A stretch of 9,454 nt of DNA from Fidelibacterota bacterium (lineage in GTDB: Bacteria > Fidelibacterota > Marinisomatia > Marinisomatales > UBA1611). Positions 1-6,481 of this stretch are shown here, piece after piece; the first letter of the stretch is position 1; each line of letters starts with the position of its first letter. A program made the translations under genes and the position numbers. Below the pieces are notes generated by a model. That model was not told the DNA's origin and made no database searches. It saw only the letters and a program-made list of their open reading frames with translations. Location: contig PAVC01000024.1 in the NCBI GenBank assembly GCA_002713885.1, forward strand, positions 19,139-28,592. Reading direction: 5' to 3'.

Positions 1-482
1 CCCGTAGCACCAGTAACTACAGCTTTTTTACCAGCAACTTCATTTATAGACTGAAGCGCTCCGACACATAACCCTGCGGTTAACCCTGCGGTACCAATAA
101 CCATAGAGTCTAAAGCATCTAAGTCATCAGGAAGATGTGAGGCCCACCCCTTTTGAACTCTGATGTATTCTCCAAAACCACCTGAAGTGTTCATTCCCAT
201 ATCATATCCAGAGACTATTACCTCCTCTCCCTTCATAAATTCTGAACTTGTTGAAAACTCAACAATACCCGTAGCATCAATTCCTGGAGTATGTGGATAG
301 TTCTTAGTTACTCCTTTATTTCCTGAAAATGAAAGAGCATCCTTATAGTTCAGGGAGGAGTATTTTACGCGAACTAATAAGTCGCCTTCTGGAAGATCAT
401 TAATGTTCTTTTCTTTTATGTTTTGAGAAAATGTCCCGTTTTCATTTTCCTCAACCACTATTGCATTAAATATATTATCCAT
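1..482 (-). CDS. acuI: YhdH/AcuI-family NADPH-dependent quinone/acrylyl-CoA reductase, 3' end cut off by the window
   Basis: This frame starts at ATG 482-480 and stays open to base 1, giving 160 complete codons, about half of the usual roughly 325-residue enzyme. It is the N-terminal half of a zinc-independent medium-chain dehydrogenase/reductase. Family signatures are visible: 'SLNYKDAL' (residues 43-50), 'PHTPGIDATGIV' (63-74), 'GYDMGMNTSGGFGEYI' (92-107) and 'GTAGLTA' (130-136). The Rossmann NADPH-binding loop begins at 'VTGATG' (156-161), just as the window ends. Characterised AcuI enzymes reduce acryloyl-CoA to propionyl-CoA with NADPH in the cytosol, which removes a toxic intermediate of dimethylsulfoniopropionate or 3-hydroxypropionate metabolism. 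The E. coli homologue is also called YhdH. The start is fixed by an in-frame TAA upstream with no other start codon between, and by AAGGGG just before the ATG. It lies 40 nt after hflX on the same strand. The family call is firm; the physiological substrate here is inferred. Confidence 0.87.
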   Translation of the reverse strand, partial: MDNIFNAIVVEENENGTFSQNIKEKNINDLPEGDLLVRVKYSSLNYKDALSFSGNKGVTKNYPHTPGIDATGIVEFSTSSEFMKGEEVIVSGYDMGMNTSGGFGEYIRVQKGWASHLPDDLDALDSMVIGTAGLTAGLCVGALQSINEVAGKKAVVTGAT

Positions 483-485
483 TTT

Positions 486-491
486 CCCCTT
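486..491 (-). promoter_or_regulatory. Ribosome binding site (AAGGGG) of the acuI-like gene
   Basis: AAGGGG on the minus strand lies three bases before ATG 482-480. The spacing is shorter than ideal, but no other start codon is available between this site and the upstream in-frame stop, so it supports the chosen start. Most other genes in the cluster lack such a purine-rich site because they appear to be translationally coupled. Confidence 0.5.
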
Positions 492-522
492 GAATCTGAA
501 ATAATAATCACTGATTTAACAA

Positions 523-1755
523 TTATCCTAATATTTTCTCTACTGTGTCTTTTCTTCCTTTGATCTTAAGAAAAATCTCTTCATCACCATAAACACTTTC
601 TAAAATCTCTACCTGGCCTTGTAATTGTGATATTGTTTTACCTTTGTGATAAGGAATCTTCAGATCAAAAATTTCAAAATCACTTTCAATCTTATCTATA
701 ATATGATCCCTAACATCATCTAGCCTTAAATGGTGAAGTGCAGAAATAAAAATAGCATCTGAAAATTTATTTCTTAATCGTTTCAACTCTAATTCTTCTT
801 GCACACGATCAATCTTATTAAGAACTAAACTTTTTGGAATATCATCAGCCCCTAAATCAGTTAAAACCCGCTTAATTGTATCCAGATGATCATCAATGAT
901 TACAGAACTCGCGTCAAGAACAATAAGAATAAGGTCAGCCTCTAACAACTCTTTCAAGGTGCTGCGAAAAGATGCAACCAGGTTATGAGGTAGTTTTCTA
1001 ATAAAACCAACTGTATCACTGATCAAAACTTGATGGGTTTTATTTATCTTTAATTTTCTTACTGTAGTATCAAGTGTGGCAAATAATTGATCCTGAACAA
1101 AAACATTATTTCCAGTTAATGAATTAAATAATGTTGACTTACCAGCATTTGTGTAGCCAACGAGTGCAACTCTAAACTCTCGTTTTCGTTTTTGACTTTG
1201 AGTTGTCCTTTCAATTTCTATCTTTTTTAAATCCAGCTTCAGTTTTGATATTTTATCTCTAATAAGCCGTCTATCAATCTCAATCTGAGTCTCTCCCATT
1301 CCAGCTCTAGTGCCAACTCCCCCCATCTGTCTTTCAAGATGTGTCCACTGCCTTGTAAGACGAGGTAATAAATATTGACAAAATGCTAGTTCTACCTGCG
1401 TCTTAGCCTCTCTAGTTTTAGCGTGCTTTTTAAATATATCCAGTATGAGTGCGCTTCTGTCTATTACTTTGATATCCTTTGCCAATTTATGATAATTTTT
1501 GATCTGAGCTGGGCTAAGCTCTTCATCAAAAATAATTAAATTCGCATCTAATACTTTAGCCTGCTCTATGACTTGGCTAGCTTTGCCTTTCCCAACAAAG
1601 AACGCTGGATTAACCTTTACAAGCTTTTGAGTGATTTCACCTAATACTGCTATCTCTGCAGTTTCAGCTAGTAAGCTTAATTCAGACAGATGATTATCTA
1701 TATCTATTTGATTATTTTGAGGAAGAATAATTCCTACTAGTATAGCTTTATCCAA
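523..1755 (-). CDS. hflX: GTPase HflX, ribosome-associated
   Basis: This is a full-length HflX GTPase of 410 residues (about 426 in E. coli). HflX binds the 50S subunit and splits stalled or stress-hibernating 70S ribosomes in the cytosol. An N-terminal HflX domain spans about residues 1-165 and carries the motif 'GMGETQIEIDRRLI' (152-165), followed by a helical linker. The GTPase domain has G1 'GYTNAGKST' (200-208), G3 'DTVG' (247-250), G4 'NKID' (313-316) and G5 'SAL' (338-340). A small C-terminal domain completes it. The start codon is TTG (1755-1753); an in-frame TAA two codons upstream rules out a longer protein, and the next Met is residue 144, inside the conserved region. The TTG lies 10 nt after the TAG of the BatA-like gene and has no Shine-Dalgarno site, so expression probably depends on translation of the gene before it. 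One oddity is Met where the usual 'GPGE' motif has Pro ('GMGE'). Confidence 0.96.
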   Translation of the reverse strand: MDKAILVGIILPQNNQIDIDNHLSELSLLAETAEIAVLGEITQKLVKVNPAFFVGKGKASQVIEQAKVLDANLIIFDEELSPAQIKNYHKLAKDIKVIDRSALILDIFKKHAKTREAKTQVELAFCQYLLPRLTRQWTHLERQMGGVGTRAGMGETQIEIDRRLIRDKISKLKLDLKKIEIERTTQSQKRKREFRVALVGYTNAGKSTLFNSLTGNNVFVQDQLFATLDTTVRKLKINKTHQVLISDTVGFIRKLPHNLVASFRSTLKELLEADLILIVLDASSVIIDDHLDTIKRVLTDLGADDIPKSLVLNKIDRVQEELELKRLRNKFSDAIFISALHHLRLDDVRDHIIDKIESDFEIFDLKIPYHKGKTISQLQGQVEILESVYGDEEIFLKIKGRKDTVEKILG

Positions 1756-1765
1756 ATTTTAAAGG

Positions 1766-3811
1766 CTATTTTTTAATATTTTTTGGTATAGGGCGGCCAA
1801 TCCATGTTTCTAATAGAAGGAACACCGTAGCAAGTAACAAAAATATTTTCCATAATGACTTTCCTTGTCTAGTTTCGTTAAAGTTGTTAATAAAATTATT
1901 ATCTAGCTCCAGCCACCTATATCTGTCAGCTGGAAAAAAAGATGTTATTTCATTTTTTGTAATTTTTTTTGATATGGCTTCATTTGGATGCAAAAATGTT
2001 GAAAAAGAAGTAAAATGTATCCCATTTTGATAAATCTCATAAATACCTAGTTCATCGGTATTTTTTATTTTGATACTTTCCTTACTAAAATCAGGAACTA
2101 AAAGATTTTTCTCACCAGATGGTGATTTAACTTCCCATTGATCTCTTACTTCATTCTGATCTAATGAAATCCACTTGGTATCTCCAATCGCTACTGGAAA
2201 GGTATTTAACTCATCCGTACCACCTAAAATTAGAAGCCTGTACATTAGCGGTACCAGCATACCCCTTATAGGCATATCATTCCAAGCCAGATTCATTAAA
2301 GAAGTAAAATAAAAAATGGTTCCACTTCCTCTATTAAACTCTAAAAGCAGAGGGTCGCCATTATTCAGTTGGAAATGAACATTATGTTTATTTGAATAAT
2401 TATGTTTAACATATCGATAGCACTCAGGCAATTCATTTTCTAATTTCCTTACATTTAAGTCTGATAGTAAATGATTATCTTTGCTTGGAATATTTACACT
2501 AAATATACCGCTCCCGGATTCTATCATTTCTTTTGCTTTTGGAAAGCCGATATTAGAAAAATATTTATTATAAGTTGGGTCAATCTCCATACCACCTGAA
2601 AACCAAATTAGACCTCCTCCTTTTTGAAGAAAAATATCTAATTCATCAAAAGCAGCTTCTGTGAAAGCTTCTGGGTTATGTATTATTAAAAGATCAAAAT
2701 CATCTATAAATAGTCTATTAATAATTGGTTGTTTCCTTGATTCAAAATTAATTAGTTGCATTTCAGGATCAATCGCATCTATAAGTAATCTAAACATAGA
2801 TATTTCCTCATCTGCACCACCTATCATTAAGCAATTAATTTTATCTAAAATAGGTGCAGTAATAAACCATATATTGTCATTTAGATAATCATCATTAGGA
2901 AGACGAATACTACCTGTCAAAACACCCTTCTTTTCAGGATAAGCTTGAAAAATGAATTCTTTGTTTGATCCTTCTTCAAACTCAGAGATTACTTGCCCAA
3001 CACGATTTTCTTCGAATAATAGATCGATAGGTGTATTGGTTATTTTTTTATTACCTGAGTTTTTTATACTTGTCTTTAATTTTAATAATTGATCCGGAAC
3101 TTTTATCCTACTGACCACCTCTAAATTATTAATTGAAAGATTATTATTTATCTCACCTGGATTAATAAGATAAAATTTCCAGCTATCTAAAAGAGGTCTA
3201 TTCGGAACTATATTATTCTGAAAATCACTGAAAATGATACATTCTTTTATTGGCTCAGGCGCGTTAATTATACTAGTTAATGAGTCAACAACTGTCCAAA
3301 GATTATCATATTTAACAGTGGGATGGATCTGGTTAATAATTAAAGGAATCGATGGATCATTTATTTTTCCAGAAAAGAGTGTCCTTGGAGGGCATGTCTG
3401 GATAATGTTAACTGTTGTGTTTTTGCTAAATATTTGAGGTATTAACATTGCAGCTTTTTTAGAAGATTCAAGTAGCGACAGTGAATTTATTTTTCCACTC
3501 ATGCTTGAAGAATTATCAATCACCAATAACAGTCTAGATTCTAGTTCTGCAGAGATCCATCCAGGCATAAATCCTTTTGTAACTGGTCTCGCAATCATGA
3601 GTACTAGAGCAGTAATAATTCCTATCCTTAATAAAAGAAGAACCCATTTTTTAAACCTTATACTCCTTATCGCATTATTCTCTAGATTTTTTATAAAACG
3701 GATAGTACTGAAATCAACTTTTTTAACAGTAAGGCGATTTAATATATGAATCATAATTGGTATGCCTATTGCAAAAAGAAATAACAGTGAAGAAGGAGAT
3801 AAAAAAGTCAT
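1766..3811 (-). CDS. BatA-like membrane protein with von Willebrand A domain
   Basis: A 681-residue membrane protein. The N-terminus is a BatA-type double membrane region: helix 1 at about residues 5-25, the 'HILNRLTVKKVDFSTIRFI' segment (22-40), then helix 2 at about 56-76. A von Willebrand A domain follows, with the MIDAS motif DxSxS (Asp99, Ser101, Ser103) and a later 'FSDFQ' strand with Asp196. Residues of about 220-320 look like a beta-sandwich of the CARDB type, ending in 'LNDNIWF'. Residues of about 325-430 resemble a glutamine-amidotransferase-like fold ('FDLLIIHNPEAF', 'LQKGGGLIWFSGG') without a recognisable catalytic Cys-His-Glu triad. The last helix is at about 653-670. The topology suggests a large periplasmic middle part, although the vWA side is uncertain. 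The family is common in Bacteroidetes-like bacteria and its function is poorly known; Bat proteins have been linked to aerotolerance and envelope stress. The ATG overlaps the stop of the lipid kinase-like gene (ATGA). No MoxR ATPase or BatB partner is visible in the window. Confidence 0.87.
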   Translation of the reverse strand: MTFLSPSSLLFLFAIGIPIMIHILNRLTVKKVDFSTIRFIKNLENNAIRSIRFKKWVLLLLRIGIITALVLMIARPVTKGFMPGWISAELESRLLLVIDNSSSMSGKINSLSLLESSKKAAMLIPQIFSKNTTVNIIQTCPPRTLFSGKINDPSIPLIINQIHPTVKYDNLWTVVDSLTSIINAPEPIKECIIFSDFQNNIVPNRPLLDSWKFYLINPGEINNNLSINNLEVVSRIKVPDQLLKLKTSIKNSGNKKITNTPIDLLFEENRVGQVISEFEEGSNKEFIFQAYPEKKGVLTGSIRLPNDDYLNDNIWFITAPILDKINCLMIGGADEEISMFRLLIDAIDPEMQLINFESRKQPIINRLFIDDFDLLIIHNPEAFTEAAFDELDIFLQKGGGLIWFSGGMEIDPTYNKYFSNIGFPKAKEMIESGSGIFSVNIPSKDNHLLSDLNVRKLENELPECYRYVKHNYSNKHNVHFQLNNGDPLLLEFNRGSGTIFYFTSLMNLAWNDMPIRGMLVPLMYRLLILGGTDELNTFPVAIGDTKWISLDQNEVRDQWEVKSPSGEKNLLVPDFSKESIKIKNTDELGIYEIYQNGIHFTSFSTFLHPNEAISKKITKNEITSFFPADRYRWLELDNNFINNFNETRQGKSLWKIFLLLATVFLLLETWIGRPIPKNIKK

Positions 3812-4401
3812 AAGGCTATGCTATAATAGTACATAGATAAACCTGAAAAAATAGGTATACTAACATTATCATTAATTGGCAACGGAAGTAGCTCTATTAA
3901 CATTGCCATAAAAGCACCAAAAAGTAAAATCTGGTAACTAATAGAAATATCAATAATTAGTCCAGCAATAACACAAGCAATAAAACCTGATATAGATCCA
4001 GATATGGTTTTCCCACCTACTCTTATAAATGGAAATTTCATTCCAATAATCGCTGCAAAAGTGTCACCTACTGATAAGAATAACAATGCATATATACTAT
4101 ATGGATATGGTATTAATAGTATGGTAAATAAGGCTCCAACAAATACCCATGTTGCGCCAGTGATCTCACCTTTTTTTTCAAGATCTCTCATCATAAAACT
4201 TAACCGTTTAGAAAAAAATATCGATACTAAGTAATTCTCTTGTCTAGCAATCTCTATGAAAAAACATAACACCAAAAAAAAGGCTAATATAATTATCATA
4301 TCAATCTTATCTTGGAATAAATAAAGATAACTAAGTGGAATTATAGCATTAGATATATGTATAGCTTTTCTAGCAAATTCACTTTTTATATTACTGCTCA
4401 C
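3808..4401 (-). CDS. SEC59/dolichol kinase-like CTP-dependent lipid kinase, integral membrane
   Basis: A 197-residue polytopic membrane protein with about six hydrophobic segments. It matches the SEC59/VTE5 family (dolichol kinase, phytol kinase, CTP-dependent diacylglycerol kinase), also annotated as phosphatidate cytidylyltransferase-like. Conserved features are 'EFARKAIHI' (8-16), 'GEITGATWVFVGA' (78-90), 'SVGDTFAAIIG' (110-120), 'GGKTISGSISGF' (129-140) and the C-terminal 'IELLPLPINDNVSIPI' (169-184). The GD, GK and DN residues are those expected to bind CTP and metal. Family members phosphorylate a prenol or diacylglycerol at the membrane; the substrate here cannot be read from sequence. 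The start is GTG (4401-4399), overlapping the PASTA gene stop as GTGA, which places the conserved ARK-H motif only seven residues in, as in its relatives. Its own TGA overlaps the next start as ATGA. It is shorter than eukaryotic dolichol kinases but normal for bacterial members. Confidence 0.82.
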   Translation of the reverse strand: MSSNIKSEFARKAIHISNAIIPLSYLYLFQDKIDMIIILAFFLVLCFFIEIARQENYLVSIFFSKRLSFMMRDLEKKGEITGATWVFVGALFTILLIPYPYSIYALLFLSVGDTFAAIIGMKFPFIRVGGKTISGSISGFIACVIAGLIIDISISYQILLFGAFMAMLIELLPLPINDNVSIPIFSGLSMYYYSIAL

Positions 4402-5162
4402 TGGTCTATAATATTATTAAATATATCTTGCATATCAAGAACACTTATTGTTAGATCTATTACAGTAGGTTTTTCTAGTACTGTACCAGGCTTAACCGAC
4501 TGATCAAGTACAGTATATGGTATTAAATCTTCATTCTGCCTGTAGTATACCTTTCCGAGTGAAAACCCTGCTTTCTCAAGCTCATTAATTGCTTTCTTTT
4601 TGCTAAGGCCAAAGACATTTGGAGCTTGGAAAAAATTTGGTGGAACACCTAAACTAATTGTTAAATGAATACCCATGCCTTTGTTAAGGAAGTCACCACC
4701 CTTAGGATACTGCCAAGTAACATTTCCAAAAGGTACATCTGAATTGTATTCTTTATACACTGTGTCGATTTCTAATCCGGTTTGTCTTACATCAATCTCA
4801 GCACTACGCTCAGACCTTCCAATTAAATCAGGTACCAAAACCATACGCTCTGCATGAGCAATTGTTAAACGTACTGTTCTACCTTCTTTTACACGCATGT
4901 TTGGAGATGGATACTGGTCAATAACTGTTCCAGGTTTGAATGAAGAAGAAAATAAAGTGTCAGAGACTATACCTTTGTGCCCCTCCGAAGCCAATATATC
5001 AACTGCATAATCAATAGGTTTATCTTTTACATTTACCATATAACTACCTTCTCCGTGCCTTACATATATGGGCATTATAAATAAGTCAGCAATAAAAACA
5101 CAAATAGCAATTAAAATGCTTAGACAAAGAAAATAATATTTGATATTCCTATTAGTTTTCAT
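4398..5162 (-). CDS. Membrane-anchored protein with three PASTA domains
   Basis: A 254-residue protein with a short basic cytoplasmic N-terminus, one membrane anchor (about residues 9-31) and three PASTA repeats outside the membrane: about 40-103, 107-171 and 178-241. Each repeat has the family pattern of 'VPDLIG' or 'APNVFG'-type openings, a helix, and 'GTVxxQxPxPG'-like endings, seen as 'PGTVIDQYPSPNMRVKEG' (77-94), 'WQYPKGGDFLNKG' (150-162) and 'TVLDQSVKPGTVLEKP' (217-232). PASTA domains bind peptidoglycan fragments or beta-lactams in Ser/Thr kinases of the PrkC/PknB type and in some penicillin-binding proteins. Here there is neither a kinase nor a transpeptidase domain, so the protein is presumably an envelope sensor, scaffold or wall-binding factor; this is inference. 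The first repeat is the most divergent. Its ATG overlaps the rsmB stop (ATGA) and its TGA overlaps the next GTG (GTGA). The tail of about 13 residues after repeat three is unassigned. Confidence 0.92.
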   Translation of the reverse strand: MKTNRNIKYYFLCLSILIAICVFIADLFIMPIYVRHGEGSYMVNVKDKPIDYAVDILASEGHKGIVSDTLFSSSFKPGTVIDQYPSPNMRVKEGRTVRLTIAHAERMVLVPDLIGRSERSAEIDVRQTGLEIDTVYKEYNSDVPFGNVTWQYPKGGDFLNKGMGIHLTISLGVPPNFFQAPNVFGLSKKKAINELEKAGFSLGKVYYRQNEDLIPYTVLDQSVKPGTVLEKPTVIDLTISVLDMQDIFNNIIDQ

Positions 5163-6481
5163 TCTTTTTTTAATAAAACTGCACCAAATAATGCATCGGA
5201 TTTTGTTTTATAAGGCATTGTCATTAAAAATCCATCCGAATTTACCCAATGCTTAGGCAAAAAAGCATTAGATGGAACCAATGTAAAATCTTTGTGATTA
5301 AAAAGAAAATTTTTAACAACATTTATATTTTCTTCTGGCTCAAGAGAGCATGTAGCATATACTATTCTTCCTCCAGGTTCCAGAAATTTTGACATATGAT
5401 TAAGTATTGCTAACTGAACCTTTTTCATATAGTGAATATTTTTATTTTTAATTCTCCACTTTATATCAGGTCTTCTTCCAATAACACCCGTTCCAGTGCA
5501 TGGAGCATCAATAAGTATCTTTTTAGATAATGGAAACTTATCTTTTGACGCATCCAAAACAGACCAATTAATATTTTTATACTTATGTCTTTTAATATCA
5601 CTAGCACCCTTTTTTACCCTACTCTCATTTTTGTCCGAAGCATAAATTATTCCATCAGGTCCGACTTTTTGTGCCATTAATAATGATTTTGTCCCAGGCG
5701 CTGCACATACATCCAAAATTGATTCGCCTTTTTGTGGATCAATTAGCTCTACAACTGCTCCAGATGCTGGATCTTGTATAGAAATAATGCCAGAATCAAA
5801 AAGTTCGCTATTTATTACTTTATCCTGGCCAATAGTAACCTCCAAAAAATTGGTAAAAACATCATGTTGCTTGAGTTTTATTCCTGCTTGATCTAAATAG
5901 TTAATAGCTTCATTTATTTCCAAGAGGTCTTCATTAACCCTTAAAAACATTGGTGATTTATTCAAAAAAGACACACACAACTTTTCTGTTATAGTCAAAC
6001 CAAATTGTTTTTTCCATTTTTTAACGAGCCAGCTAGGATAAGCTAACTCTACATTATTATTTATTATTGATTTCACCCATGCTGGATCCTTTTTTTGCTT
6101 GCGCTGTATATTTCTTAACACAGCATTAACCATGGAACCAGATTTTTTATTTATTGATGTTTTGCCTAGTTCAACCGCAGAATGTATAGCTGCAAAATCT
6201 GGGACAAAATCATCAAAAATTAGCTCATAGCATCCTATCCTAAGGATAGATCTTAATTCCGGCTGTATCTGATTTATTTTTTTGGATGAACACTTTTCAA
6301 TGATATAATCTAGAATTCCTTTACTTCTTATAACCTCATTAATTATTACTCTACTTCTTTTCTGTTCAGATAACGACAAACCATATTTATTACATAATCG
6401 TTCTACAAGGATCGTAATCTTATCATCACTAGTATCAAAGCGACTCAAAGCATCTGCTGAAATCTGGCGCGCTGAATGCAT
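5159..6481 (-). CDS. rsmB: 16S rRNA (cytosine-967-C5)-methyltransferase RsmB
   Basis: A 440-residue RsmB (also called Sun or Fmu), close to the E. coli length of about 429. It methylates C5 of cytosine 967 in 16S rRNA using S-adenosylmethionine, acting on ribosomal RNA in the cytosol. Residues 1 to about 130 form a NusB-like helical RNA-binding domain ('HSAVELGKTS', 100-109; 'SGSMVNAVLRNI', 114-125). The Rossmann methyltransferase domain has the SAM loop 'LDVCAAPGTK' (256-265), the acidic residue in 'ASDKN' (281-285), 'DAPCTGTGVIGRRPDIKW' (325-342) and 'YATCSLEPEEN' (375-385). Cys378 of the TCS motif is the expected nucleophile and Cys328 the residue that assists product release; both are present. 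The ATG shares one base with the fmt stop (TAATG), and the stop overlaps the PASTA start (ATGA). fmt followed by rsmB is a widespread bacterial gene pair. Confidence 0.97.
   Translation of the reverse strand: MHSARQISADALSRFDTSDDKITILVERLCNKYGLSLSEQKRSRVIINEVIRSKGILDYIIEKCSSKKINQIQPELRSILRIGCYELIFDDFVPDFAAIHSAVELGKTSINKKSGSMVNAVLRNIQRKQKKDPAWVKSIINNNVELAYPSWLVKKWKKQFGLTITEKLCVSFLNKSPMFLRVNEDLLEINEAINYLDQAGIKLKQHDVFTNFLEVTIGQDKVINSELFDSGIISIQDPASGAVVELIDPQKGESILDVCAAPGTKSLLMAQKVGPDGIIYASDKNESRVKKGASDIKRHKYKNINWSVLDASKDKFPLSKKILIDAPCTGTGVIGRRPDIKWRIKNKNIHYMKKVQLAILNHMSKFLEPGGRIVYATCSLEPEENINVVKNFLFNHKDFTLVPSNAFLPKHWVNSDGFLMTMPYKTKSDALFGAVLLKKE

Noticed and set aside
483..522. Possible terminator or separate promoter between hflX and the acuI-like gene
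   Set aside because: The 40-nt gap has no stem-loop followed by a T run, and no convincing -35/-10 pair; only the ribosome binding site is supportable.
2661..3749. Three plus-strand open frames (2661-2888, 3234-3437, 3501-3749) opposite the BatA-like gene
   Set aside because: They lie wholly inside a well-supported minus-strand gene. Their products are low-complexity Ile/Ser/Leu-rich strings matching no family, and they are explained as reverse-complement shadows.
4171..4178. Run of eight A on the coding strand in the lipid kinase-like gene, and a similar run at 1963-1970 in the BatA-like gene, as possible phase-variation or programmed frameshift sites
   Set aside because: Both genes are intact in frame through the runs, which encode ordinary Lys-rich stretches. 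Runs of this length are expected in such AT-rich DNA, and no downstream stimulatory structure or useful alternative frame was seen.
4004..4857. Plus-strand open frames at 4004-4234 and 4675-4857
   Set aside because: Both are antisense to the lipid kinase-like and PASTA genes, have no family features, and are not arranged with any other plus-strand gene.
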